A DNA stretch of 64,000 nt from Didymodactylos carnosus (Eukaryota > Rotifera > Eurotatoria > Philodinida > Philodinidae): contig CAJNOQ010000012.1 in the NCBI GenBank assembly GCA_905250885.1, positions 51,880 through 115,879 of the forward strand. The letters are read 5' to 3'. Below the pieces are notes generated by a model, which was not told the DNA's origin, made no database searches, and worked only from the letters and a program-made list of their open reading frames with translations. This document shows, piece by piece, positions 40,033-53,588 of the stretch (position 1 is its first letter; every line of letters starts with the position of its first letter). The position numbers were made by a program, and so were the translations under genes.

Positions 40033-40343
40033 GTAGATCGGTGAAAACAAGCCTCGTATTTCATGCACTTCTTGTGCTGGAAAACGTAATTTATGGGATG
40101 AAAGTGCTACAGAAATAGGCTGTAAATCAAGATTCTCAAATCTGTTTCTCTTTTGTGGATTCTTCCTACCGTTACTGAGATATTTTCTGGTCTACATTAT
40201 ACAGAGCGCTCCCAAATATCTCAGTAACGGTAGGAAGAATCCACAAAAGAGAAACAGATTTGAGAATCTTGATTTACAGCCTGTTTCTGTAGCACTTTCA
40301 TCCCATCAATTACGTTTTACGAGACTTGTTTTCAACGGTCGAC
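40033..40343. repeat. Long foldback palindrome
   Basis: Arms 40033-40185 and 40214-40343 are near-identical inverted copies separated by ~28 bases. The left arm has an extra ~24 bases around 40057-40080. The best-matched ~100 bp include GGGATGAAAGTGCTACAGAAA and its complement. No open frame; probably a mobile foldback element or an inverted duplication. Confidence 0.88.
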
Positions 40344-40904
40344 AGACAAGAGTAACAGGAAGCCATAACGCTCAACGAAAAAAATTGGTGAGTGACCTAT
40401 TACTGTCACAACATTTTCTGATTGGCCCGTAGACAAACCGCCGCTAAAGGCAGATGTCACGACGGTTGCTAATGCTGGTAATTTCGCTGGATGGCTACAA
40501 GCAAATCTTTGTCTATCATTGCGACCAGCCAGTTCGCCGAGTATGGCAGTTGTGTGTGCCTGTAACGCCGTATACCCACTGCATGTGTAACCTCACTGGT
40601 ACCCAGGTGAAACTCATCTTACAAGATCATATAAGAGGACTTGCCACCGTGGACATTGTTTTTGGGAATGAGAAACTATAAGCTCAATGGAAAAGCAATC
40701 AGCACATTGCAAAAATATGATACAATAAATATGTACTGACAAGCATTTTCTACGGGGTGGAGGCCTGTGTTCCGTTAGTATTCGTAAGAAGGGAGAGTCC
40801 CAGCTTCCTAGCTGTTAACTTACATTTTATAACTTTACAGGAAAGATTAATAGAAATGTACAAAATAGAGAATTTTATTAGCGTGTGAAACATCCTTAGT
40901 GAAT

Positions 40905-41385
40905 ATACTCAAGTCTGAGTACTCAAAGTCGTACTGTGCTGAATGTCCCGAGTACTCATGAGTACTCATGAGTCAGTAACGAGTACTGTGGGTACGGCTT
41001 TGAGTACTCATGCTTGAGTATTGTTGAGTACTCATATAACTTTTGACAAAATACTCACGAATATTGTTTATCTGATATTTTCATGTAGTGGAGTGATCTC
41101 AGACAGCCAGAGTAGGGCTACAAGCTCAGTCATAGACGAGTCCATCCCTGACTATATACAGAGAGACCAGTGAGGAAATAATAATATAAATATTCTATGT
41201 TTCTTCACTAAATTCCGTGTTCTTTATACAGTGTCAGTTTGGCAAAATAAAACGGTGAATGAATATTTTCTGAGTACTCACATGAGTAACTGAGTACTCA
41301 CTGAGTAACAATATTCAAAAACTGTTAGTGGTACTAATATGAGTACTCATGGACGAATTATGAGTAAAGTCGTACTCATCATATG
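40905..41385. mobile_element. GAGTACTC-rich palindromic element
   Basis: The self-complementary word GAGTACTC recurs at both ends of this block (about 40917-41035 and 41275-41360), with related AGTCGTACT words near each edge in inverted orientation. The centre is ordinary AT-rich DNA. The layout is that of a non-autonomous element with word-filled ends. Exact boundaries are uncertain, and its right end abuts the DIRS remnant. Confidence 0.6.
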
Positions 41386-42830
41386 ATTACTTTCGCCAGG
41401 GACGCGATATGAAATTGGAATTTTATGAATAACATTCACTAGGTGACTGCAAGTGTTAATTATGTATTCCAATCCTACTTCAAATAATTCTGTTAAAAAA
41501 TTAATTACAGTTGCCATATCGACTGAAATTGGATCAATGTTTCGTGGCAAAAGCCAGCCACACCATTTTCTTCACGCAGAATCATATGCTGATCGAGTAC
41601 TTGGTCGTTGAGCGTTGAGAATGATCTTTTTTGCTTTGTTTGATAATTGCTGCGAAATTCCGGTTCGCCTGATACCATTCATGCTGCTAGATGCAGCGAT
41701 TTTTGTTCGATTAACGGGTGATGTTCGCCATATGGGACATCACCCGTCCGACTATAAGTTATGGAAATGTTGGTATCAGAACTGGATCTTGGATTAATTG
41801 TTGCATTAATAACGGATAATACGTTTGACTGGACCATGTTGGTGCTACTAATAAAATTGTTGATTGTTCTTTGACGATTTTCGCTAGAGATTGAGCAACC
41901 AGTGGAAAAGCATAACCTTTAAGCTTTTTCCAGCTCAACTGAAATGCATCGACTGCATGTGCATATGGATCCGGTTTCCAACTTAAATATTTCTGTAGTT
42001 CAGTATTTAATCTGCCAGCGAATAGATCTGTTTCGAGCGGTCCGAAAAGTTTATTTAACGAATGAAAAATTTGTTTATCAAGTTTCGAATTACTAGAATC
42101 TGTTAAATACCTTCAACCGCAATCAGCATGTGTATTGCATTCTCCTGAAAGATACTCAGTTGTTATATGACGATTATTTGGGATACAATACTTGGTTTAA
42201 ACTATATTTATTTTATAGGAAGTATTATACAATATTTCTAAAATTCTTTTGCACCTTGAATCAAGAAAACTGAATGTGTACCTCCTAACTTATTGATGTA
42301 GGATACTGCTGTGGTATTATCAAAACTAAGATGAATATGAATAGTTTTTAGATCTTTTATTTAGTTCTTTTATTTATCAAACGATTTTATGACGAATGGA
42401 GCTGCTTTTAATTCGAATACATTTATACGTAGTAATCGTTCCTCTGGTGACCATGTTCCTCCAATATATTGATTATTAAGACAGGCACGCCAATTAGTGC
42501 CATTTCTCCTAGTGCATCTGAATTTATGAAGAAGTCTAGATTTTTTGTTATTAATATACGTTTATTATGGTCTTTGATATTTTCCACCCACCATGTTAAT
42601 TCTTGTATACAATTATCAATGAAATTAATTATAGTCTTATATGATTTATGTTTAATTACTTGTTTTGTCGTCTCTAATTGAATAAACCGATAATTTAATG
42701 GTGCTGGTAAAACTGCTTGTCCAGTTGATGAAAGAAGATCAATAATTTTAGCTAATTCCCGAACTGAAGCCGTCTGTAAACGTAATAATTTTTGACATGA
42801 TTTAATTATAGATTATAGATCATTTCTTGA
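41347..42830 (-). mobile_element. Decayed DIRS-type (tyrosine recombinase) retrotransposon, RT/RNase H to recombinase start
   Basis: Read on the minus strand, fragments follow the DIRS order. First comes a post-RT segment with RELAKIIDLLSSTGQAV and LTWWVENI (about 42770-42590). Then RNase H with WSPEERLLRINVFELKAA (~42470-42400) and DNTTAVSYINKLGG (~42330-42285). Then the LFAGRLNTELQKYLSWKPD segment (~42030-41960). Last is a piece like the N-terminal core of a tyrosine recombinase (41550-41347). Frames shift between segments, there are stops, and the recombinase catalytic domain is absent. Non-functional remnant. Confidence 0.8.
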
Positions 42831-42960
42831 CGGTAGAACTGCTCAAATAGAATTAAAAACCTTACTATCAAGACCGTTTAGGTTCAGTAGAGGTACTTCG
42901 CAAGGATCGCCTCTGTCACCTTTACTGCACATCATCTATACGTACGACTCTATGAATGAA
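42819..42960 (+). pseudogene. Non-LTR reverse transcriptase fragment, left arm of an inverted pair
   Basis: Encodes FLDGRTAQIELK and SRGTSQGSPLSPLL, the RT motif-B region of a LINE-type element. It is almost identical, in reverse orientation, to 43003-43132 and inserted at the edge of the DIRS remnant. No start or end of an element is visible. Confidence 0.75.
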
Positions 42961-42963
42961 ATT

Positions 42964-43335
42964 TCAAAAAACGTGGAAAACGGGCCGATACTGCACTATG
43001 GTATCGTACGTATAGATGCTGTCCAGTAAAGGTGACAGAGGCAATCCTTGCGAAGTACCTCTACTGAACCTAAACGGTCTTGATAGTAAGGTTTTTAATT
43101 CTATTTGAGTAGTTCTACCGTCAAGAAATGATACCACCCACTTGACGATATACTCAGGCAGTCGAAGGTCGTGCATTTTGTAGATGAGTCTCTCGAACTA
43201 CACTGAGTCGAACGCAGCTTTTATATCACAGAATATTACGGCCGAGTGTCGTTTTTGAAACGAATTATTTCGAATGTGATTCTCTAATCTGTATATGTTG
43301 TACATTATTGAATGACTTGGTTTATGCACAATGGA
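42964..43335 (-). pseudogene. Non-LTR reverse transcriptase fragment, right arm of an inverted pair
   Basis: Minus-strand RT fragment. Upstream piece YNIYRLENHIRNN, then motif A FCDIKAAFDSV, an in-frame TAG at 43198-43200, then MHDLRLPEYIVKWVVSFLDG and motif B SRGTSQGLPLSPLL. The stop and truncation mark it as dead. The first ~130 bases form a near-perfect palindrome with the plus-strand fragment across a ~52-base spacer. Confidence 0.82.
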
Positions 43336-43549
43336 GGGAATACATACTTAACACTTGCAGTTACATACTGAATTTTAGGAAATAAAATAAACATTTCATA
43401 CTGGTTCATTCAAGTACTTCCTTTGTTCTGTCTGTTTATTATGCGATGAACTTTTGGATTAAAAAAGATTGAAAATCTTAATGTAAACATACCCATCGAA
43501 TGGATTGCTGTCTGATTAAACTATTTTATTTTTCAGTCCTGAACATTTA

Positions 43550-44190
43550 TATGTTCAAATCTGCAGTCTTCGAATATGAACAACAGCATTCCCCAGGTGA
43601 AACTCATCTTACAGGATCATGCAAGATCTGCCGTTTTCTTATGAAATCTTGTAACAAGATCTTACTGTATGCTCGTCGTCTTCAATTTATGAAAAACTTC
43701 ATTTCAAATACACAACAAGCTAAAGAACTGCTGATTAAATCGAAAGCTTTAAAAAATAATAAAAACGATGCATTATTAGGTTCAGAATTTGTAAAAAGGA
43801 TTGTACGAGTGAAAGAAAGACATGAAAAATTAAAAAAGATATTACAACAAGAACCATCAACACGAAATAATACACGTCCATATCATCGTTATTCAGCACG
43901 TTCGTATATTCAACAACCACAACAAAGTGGTAATTTCATTCGTCAGGCTATTATCCAAATCATCGATATCAAAATACACGATCACAATATAATCGTCGTA
44001 ATACTTATTCTAATGATGGTGGTAGAGAAAATACTAATACACAGAATACATCCACCACACCAAAACCTCCACGATATGTTGCAAGTACAGTTCCTATATA
44101 TCCAGATTATAAAAAATATTTAAAATTTAATGTAAAAATGTGCTTTATACATTTTTATGTTTGGCATTCGGTCTGGCATCCGCACCCCGA
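43550..44190 (+). pseudogene. Possible DIRS-like ORF1 remnant
   Basis: Open on the plus strand, encoding a Lys/Gln-rich stretch with QQAKELLIKSKALKN, LLGSEFVKRIVRVKERHEKL and then an Arg/Tyr/Asn-rich segment that continues in the next frame from about 43950 (NHRYQNTRSQYNRRN). The composition and the basic low-complexity tail resemble ORF1 of DIRS/Ngaro elements, and a DIRS remnant lies 700 bp away in the opposite orientation. Frame change near 43940 argues for a remnant. A host gene cannot be excluded. Confidence 0.4.
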
Positions 44191-44422
44191 GTTTTTACGA
44201 AATTATTAAAATCGTTTGTTAAACCGTTAAAACCGTTACGCTTTGTCGTAAATTGAGTATGTGTTTGGTCATTTATCTCGATGATATAATTTTCTTCCAC
44301 CAGGGCAACGACGCACTAATTATGCATCGAAATACTTTATTGTATTGTATTTGTTACATAGGTTGGGATTTATAATTATTTTCAAAAAACCTATTTTAAC
44401 ACCAACGACACTCTATTTTTAT

Positions 44423-44507
44423 GGTCGTGACAGCTTAGGTGTGATAGCTTCCATCACGTGATATATAACACGTGATGGATGCTGTCACACCTAAGCTGTC
44501 ACGACCT
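44423..44507. repeat. Hairpin palindrome centred on ATATATA
   Basis: Arms of about 40 bases starting GGTCGTGACAGCTTAGGTGTGA are inverted copies with two or three mismatches around an ATATATA centre. Each arm contains ATCACGTG. Probably a miniature foldback element; no flanking duplication identified. Confidence 0.85.
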
Positions 44508-44833
44508 ATAGGATAAACCTTCAAAAGAATATCTTGACCATATTAGATAAAATCGATTAGAAGCGAGCACGATAGCCAAAAAAGCTGCAGTGTCTCTTGT
44601 AAATCAAACGGTAAAACAGTGTAGTCCATAATCATAGAATAAATTAGATCAAAGAGACAGAGGTAGTAATAGAAAAAAGTTGCGCTTTTGTGCAATGATA
44701 AATACGCAGACGAACTTTCTGCAAGAAACGTATGCATAAATATGGTAAACAATACCGAATCACGATATCTCTTTTTTTTTGTTCTATTTTACCAAGTGAT
44801 CTAAACATCAGAACTCATATTCTCTTATTTTTT

Positions 44834-45074
44834 AATAACAGAGACAGAGGATGAAGAAACTTTACTACAAACAGTTTGTCATCAATTCGTAATTGATCAA
44901 AAAATGTTAATAATCAATGCGTTTGGTACAGCTGACCCTCAACCGAGCTTATATACTACACTTTCTCCATCATCAATTCGTTCAGTGTTAAGTTCAAGCG
45001 AGTCAATATCTTTCAGTAAACCTGTTATTGATCAAAATGTGGGCAGTGTGAATCATCCAAAAATCCTGCACTAA
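44834..45074 (+). other. Isolated exon-like open frame, unrecognised
   Basis: After an acceptor-like TTTAATAACAG the sequence is open for about 78 codons (TEDEETLLQTVCHQFVIDQK, ending NHPKILH, TAA at ~45072-45074). It could be the last exon of a gene whose earlier exons were displaced by the neighbouring element cluster, or chance. No family recognised. Confidence 0.3.
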
Positions 45075-45597
45075 CAAATACAACCATTCATGTTGATTAA
45101 ACTAATCATATAGAAAGAGATTTTTTCAAGCTTGTTAAGATTTTGACTGCTACTTTTCTTTTCAATAACCATACTTTATTTTAAAGATTCATTTTTTTTT
45201 GTTTAACATGAAAACGTTAGCAAACAAAAGCTAATATGTTCAAAACTGATATCAAAATATGTTTTATAAATTAAAGAAAAAGCGAGTAATAATGCGCAAA
45301 AGTCTATTCATATACATACACACACACACACGTAAAAGTTGACAAATACACATTTTTGTTTTTTATTGGCTAACGTAACGGACGTTAAAAAAACAATAAC
45401 AAAATTACGGCAAAACATGGAAATAAAAAAAAACGAAAATGCATAAATTAACAAAGAGAAAACACTCGCAAACCGGTTACAAATTTTGCATTCTTCTAAA
45501 AAGAAATGATTCTTCGGAGATAAAAACAAGATCTCCAATAACGTAAAAAGCAACCAGTTTCATAGTTTTTGATATTATTTTTGACAAAACAATTTTT

Positions 45598-47342
45598 TCA
45601 TTCTATACCGTCTCCTACAAAGGAAAAGTTTATTATCAAGCTTCAGAAAGATCAAAGACAAAAAACGAAATCTTACCCGCTGCTGCTCCTCTTTTGAAAT
45701 TCTTTTTCACCTCCGGTCTAGCTAATTGAAGTCGTTTTAAGAATTCGTTTGTCTTTTGTCTCATGTGAGAGTGAAGATAGGCCTGAAATAAAACCGAAAT
45801 TAAATATCTAAGGGCGATTATGATTTCTTAAGCTTACTTTACAACATTTAATATGATAATGAAAATAATTTCGTAGTGTATGTATTAAGTTTATTGTGTT
45901 ATCACGTGCAGCTGGTTTTGTGTGTCGTGGAAATAACACTAGATAGAAAAAAATAACGCTTATCTCGTTACACATATATATATATTCTTTTTTTTTATTA
46001 AACTCCCTACACACCGAATGTCAAATAGCCAATATTGTCTCCCACTCTAGCATCTTTCATGTCTTTTAATTCTTCTGGTGGTGTTCGATAATTTACTAAA
46101 ACTTGTGGTGCTTGCTGGAAATTTCTTCTTCGTTCTTTGAACTCCTATTTAAGAAATAAGAAAATATACTGTGTCTATAGTCATTTTTCAAAATTTTCTT
46201 TTAATATTGCGAAACATACTTCCATAAATACTTTTCCAATAATATTATCATCAGAATCTTTGAATACTGTACTAAATATAACAATGACACGATCGGCCGA
46301 TGCATCAACATACATTGTTTCATCATCACGATAATGAATAACAGCCCGTTTGTGACCAACTTCTTGTTTCGATTGAAATTCAAAATATTTCTCAAATACA
46401 GCCGCAAAACAATTTCGTTTTAACATTGCCACTTTTCTCACTAATGCTTGCCAATCCTCTGCGGGTAATTGTGTACTGAAATCTATCGATAATGTCACAT
46501 TGTACTCGTCTTCTGGAGCCACTAATAAATCACCGTATTCACGACGAAGTAACTAAAGTAACATAAATCCACATTTTACTGTAGAATGTATTACCCTTAC
46601 AAAAATAGGATTCTTTTCACCTATCGAACTAAGCAAAAGTCTTTCTCTGCCTATCTTCTAAGATTTTTATCTATTCTGGAACTAAATCAGGATTCTTTGC
46701 ATATTACAAATATCTTTTAAAAGTGAGGTACCAAATTGTTTTTCATGTTACCAGTTATATTAAGGAATCTTCTATTTTTAAAAGACTATTTAATAGTGAA
46801 ACATATTCGCACTTACTTCATCCATTCCATGTTGTTCTAAATCACGAAAAAACTTCAGTTTGATTGAAACAGTTAAAGGCTTATCTCGAGAACTTTTAAT
46901 ATAATATAAAACACCATCAAAATCTAAAAATGAAATAAACAAAATAGAGAGATTAAAATTCCTTCTTTCCAATACGAACTACTAGCCTTAATATACACAT
47001 GACTATCCTAACTCTGTCTTGTTACTTATTATTCTGTTGAAGAAAGATTATCTTTGTTCTTTGATATAGCAAGTAGGGTTTTCAGAAATGTAAACTGATA
47101 CATTATTACAAGTATGCGTGTAATGAATGTTGAGGAATAATATCGACATGTATTGAGATTGCAATCAGAAATTCCGTCAAACAGTGTGAAAGATCTATCA
47201 AATTTATCAGAAATAAAAGTGATTATTTCTTACCAACAATCTTTGTTCTTATTTCATTAAGTTTTTCTTTGCGTAAGAATGTCTCTATTTGCGTTGTTAA
47301 TATTTCTTCTATTATTCGATTATGTACCTCCAGTAGAATCAT
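45598..47342 (-). CDS. ARPC2: Arp2/3 complex subunit 2 (p34-Arc)
   Basis: Core subunit of the Arp2/3 complex that nucleates branched actin and contacts the mother filament. Exons: 47342-47234, 46923-46817, 46552-46220, 46144-46015, 45938-45838, 45782-45677 and 45614-45598; 903 nt, exactly 300 aa like human ARPC2. Matches are strong throughout: [15 protein letters not shown] at the start, [56 protein letters not shown], and [20 protein letters not shown] with [15 protein letters not shown]. The last coding exon is only 17 nt, giving DGIE-stop, and replaces the vertebrate FSSR-type tail. It is divergent from FAM174 across about 1.2 kb. Confidence 0.96.
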
Positions 47343-48552
47343 ATCTTTTCAATAACAAAATAATGTGGGCAATATTGATTGATCTACAATACAAAAAAAT
47401 TCTTTGTAGACAAGCCATCTATAAAGATGGCTGATGCCAGTTTCATGTAATTAGTATCTATTACAGGATCCCATACCCTCTGTGCAGAATAATAAACAGA
47501 TTACAAAGAAGTATGTACGTGTGATTTTTTACTATTTTCTTTAACACTATACTGTTTCCATATTTAATTTCATTCTGACTAAATAGTTCAATTAATTCTT
47601 AATGCAGTATGAGTGAGCTTGGGTCTAACTTTTTGGTGTGCAGTTCAGAAGAAAATATGAATGTTGACTTTTCAATGACTCATGAGTGTCAAAAACGAGA
47701 CGCATCCTAGATAAAATACGGAGAGGGAGAGGGGTGCTGCTGAAGTGGAAAACATAGAAAAGGTAAGTGTTTTGTCTTTTCTTTTTCATCTTATGAATTT
47801 TATCTCTCTACCGGCAATTCTCCGAAGATAGCGTTGCGCTAAACGACAGCATTTTTCGTCACTGTCATTCTATTGTGCAATGTAAACCAATTGAAGAGTT
47901 ACGTTTGATTCCATGTTTTATTCGCTTTAAGGCAACTTGGATATATAACTAAGAGGTTATATATATGTAATGTAATATATATATATATATCAGTTCGGCC
48001 TTAGATCAGTCTTGACGTGTCGTGACTGACTAGGGTATTGTAAAAAAATAGATAAAATAAAAATGTGTGAAAGATACTTGATGGTACACTTTTACGATAG
48101 CTTCTTTAACTGAGTGATTGAAAGTCACAGTTAATCTTTCTTTTGCTTTTATCATCTGTCTTTTTGTACTTTAGGAATCAAATCCCTATATTTGTTCTTA
48201 GTTCTTGTATAATCACTTATTAATTCATTTTGTGTTTTTTAGTACTTTTCAGTCAACAGGTTGATACTCTAATTTTAGCTTGCTCGATACTAGTAGTTGT
48301 ATTTGGAGGTAGAGAAGATAACGTAACCAGAGCACTAATTGTCCATTAAGTCTATCGCATATTCAAATTACTTTTCCCTGTATTTTATTGAACTGTGGCA
48401 GTTGCAGAAACAAATTACAAAGAGTATCACTCTCTGATATCTGTTATTTTTTAGATACAAAATACGCCATTTGTCCAACTTTTCATTACAATTTGTTCTT
48501 ATTCACATAATTTCTTTTCATTATTTTCAATAGTCTTACTGTTGCTGCAAAT
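47343..48552. other. Divergent intergenic region between ARPC2 and FAM174
   Basis: Carries the ARPC2 promoter and the upstream part of FAM174. AT-rich with a (TA) run near 47960-47990. An AG at ~48533 before the FAM174 ATG indicates at least one further upstream exon for that gene, not located. Confidence 0.5.
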
Positions 48553-49017
48553 ATGTCAGTGAATAATACAAATTCAACGACGTTAAGACAAAATATAATT
48601 ACAGATTCTACCACTAGAATAGTATCTAGCTTAAATACAACAGCAAGCTCAGCAATCAAAACTGCTATTACAAATGAATGGAAAAAATTAGATCGTGGGA
48701 CATTAATAAGAGGAATGATTGTTTTGGTTGGCATTACGGCACTTATTCTACTCTATATTGGGGTTAAAACATTTGCGTAAGTACGATAGAGCTTTGCATA
48801 AAAGAACTGAAATACTGAGAAAAAAGCGTTAGAGTGCTTTCGTCAGATAGAATATCTTATGATTATTATAAGGCTTTGCTGTTTGTCATGTAGGTTACGT
48901 AAAAAACGTCAACCAAAACGTTATACCTTAATTAACAACACCTCTGAACCATTAATGTCGAATGTGCTTGATGAAGACGAAGAGGTGGAGGACAATACAT
49001 TGTATGTAAGAAAATGA
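48553..49017 (+). CDS. FAM174: FAM174-like single-pass membrane protein
   Basis: Small family of type I membrane proteins of the secretory pathway. Exons 48553-48776 and 48894-49017; 348 nt, 115 aa. A Thr/Ser/Asn-rich lumenal part is followed by a transmembrane segment (GMIVLVGITALILLYIGV, ~residues 53-70), then the hallmark cytosolic tail: LRKKRQPKRYTLI and an acidic DEDEEVEDNTLY. The ATG lies just after a splice acceptor and no signal peptide precedes it, so a true start may be in an unseen upstream exon. The end VRK-stop reads through GTAAGA, which is also a good donor, so the C-terminus may differ. Confidence 0.78.
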
Positions 49018-49106
49018 TGATGAAAACCGCAGAGTGAAATGCTCTCAATAATTTTCTTGTTTCTCATTTTGATATATATATATGTTATTTTCTTTCCGGT
49101 CTATAA

Positions 49107-49173
49107 ATTGTTTATTTTTTGTTTGAAGTATTTGATTGTTTATTTTTTGTTTGAAGTATTTGATTGTTTATTT
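49107..49173. repeat. 28-bp tandem repeat, about 2.4 copies
   Basis: Unit ATTGTTTATTTTTTGTTTGA plus 8 more bases is repeated exactly, then partly. It lies just downstream of FAM174, probably in its 3' untranslated region. Confidence 0.85.
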
Positions 49174-49681
49174 CTTTGTGTTTCTCATCCGTCTTTTTGG
49201 TTTTTATTATTATTAAATGCAGTGAAATGATTTCAGACTACTGTAAAATCCGATTTTGTTATGTTATATTTTTAAATGGTAGTGTTTATTTTCAAAAATG
49301 TTATACTTTTTTCTCTCTTAAATTGTTTAACAATATTGTTTATCTGTTTGCTCGTTCATTTTTATCTCATGTTTTTTTGTCATTTTAATTTCTATATAAA
49401 CGTATTACTATATCACAGTATTATTTCAAGTCAATTGAGAAGTAGAAGTTGCCTTAAACTGTATTTATTTTTCAAATTTATCGAATCGAACACATCAAAA
49501 GAGAGCTAATATCTCAGCGGAAGAGCTCCATTATTATTGGGGTGTCCACTGAGTAGAATAAATAACTTTTTTAATTAGAAAACCATATTTATGGTCATTG
49601 TTCAATGTTCTGCTATTGATAGGTATATTTCAGTCCTATAAGTACTTTATAATTTTAGATTTTACTTCTGACTATTAAGCT

Positions 49682-52344
<2,663 letters not shown>

Positions 52345-53588
52345 TTACATTTTGATTGGTTGCATTGAAAATAACGGCAATAAAGAGTCATATACAAGAA
52401 CAGCTTTTAACACTAATACAAGTTTCATTCAAAGTCACCAGAGAATCTCGTCTCAACAAAGTCATCCAGTCTTTTCTTTTGTGTTATTATTATTTATTGA
52501 AATGCTTTTGTGTGTTTTTTTTACAACTGTTCCTTTTAACAGACCCTATGTATAATTTTTTTATAATAGAGTGTGTTGTTGTAAGCTATTTTTCTTTCTG
52601 TCAATTCTGAACTACCAGGTGAGAAAGGCAACATGCTCTCGTGCATAAGTCAGTCCCTCAGCTTTACTCTCTCTCTCTCAGTCCGCAGTGCATGGAGCTA
52701 CAGTGACATATAGTCATTTAGTTTTGAAAATGGATCAGTTACTTTACTCTATTTTTAAACATTTCTTTATCCTTTGATAACATCCATCTGTTTACTGCTT
52801 TAAGCCAAAAATTTTCCCTTTTGTCTTTTTTGTATGCTTTTGTTTTTACTATTGTGAATTTCTTGTCTACATGTATAAATTATCCTTACAAATTTAAGCA
52901 ATAAAAAATCAAGCATGTGTCATATAGAACAATTGTTAAAACTATTTCCGCCTTTTGTTCACTTCACCGTAACTTTTCTCATATACAAACATAACTAACG
53001 AGTAAGTAATACCTAAGAATTGCATCATCTAGATTTATCTTATATTTAGTCAGTATTATTTCTCACTTTAGTTTTATAAGCAAAACGTTAGCAAAACAAC
53101 AATACATTTTAATCATGTACAAAACGAAAAGAAACAAGAACAGAAATAACACGTATAAAAAAAAGAAAAGTCGTGCGACGGTTAACGAATTGTTTTTGTT
53201 GTTCTTATGAATAAACAAATGTGCGTCTACTCACACAAACACACACAGTGAGGAAAACAAAATAAAAGGTAAATGAATGAGAATGAGTGGGATAAGAAGA
53301 AGAAAAGAAAATCATACTCTATACATACACAAAGGCAAGGAAGTTTTAGTTAATGCAATAAATCAAAAATGATCTAGGTGTCGACCAGTGACAGAGACGA
53401 GCAAAAAAAAGAATATAATGCGCAGGATCGAAAACACTATCTTTTTTTGTTGGTTTTTTTTGTACAAATATCTGATAATTGTTCAGGTAAGTGTGCAATA
53501 CATATAACAAACCATTCAAACGACAAAAAAAGAAAGATTAAGGAATGTTTTCAGAAATAGAAGGTGAGAAAGATAGTGCTGCTTTTTT
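52345..53588. other. Convergent intergenic region between ACAT2 and BRE1
   Basis: Contains an AATAAA at 52379-52384, 35 bases after the ACAT2 stop, and otherwise AT-rich DNA. No RNA gene or exon found. Confidence 0.5.

Noticed and set aside
45308-45553. 81-codon minus-strand frame near a (CA)n run
   Set aside because: Composition is Phe/Leu/Val-rich from T/C-rich DNA and it has no splice support; it lies downstream of the ARPC2 stop.
52345-52610. Open frames downstream of ACAT2
   Set aside because: They start within or just after the ACAT2 3' untranslated region, next to AATAAA, and have no recognisable protein features.
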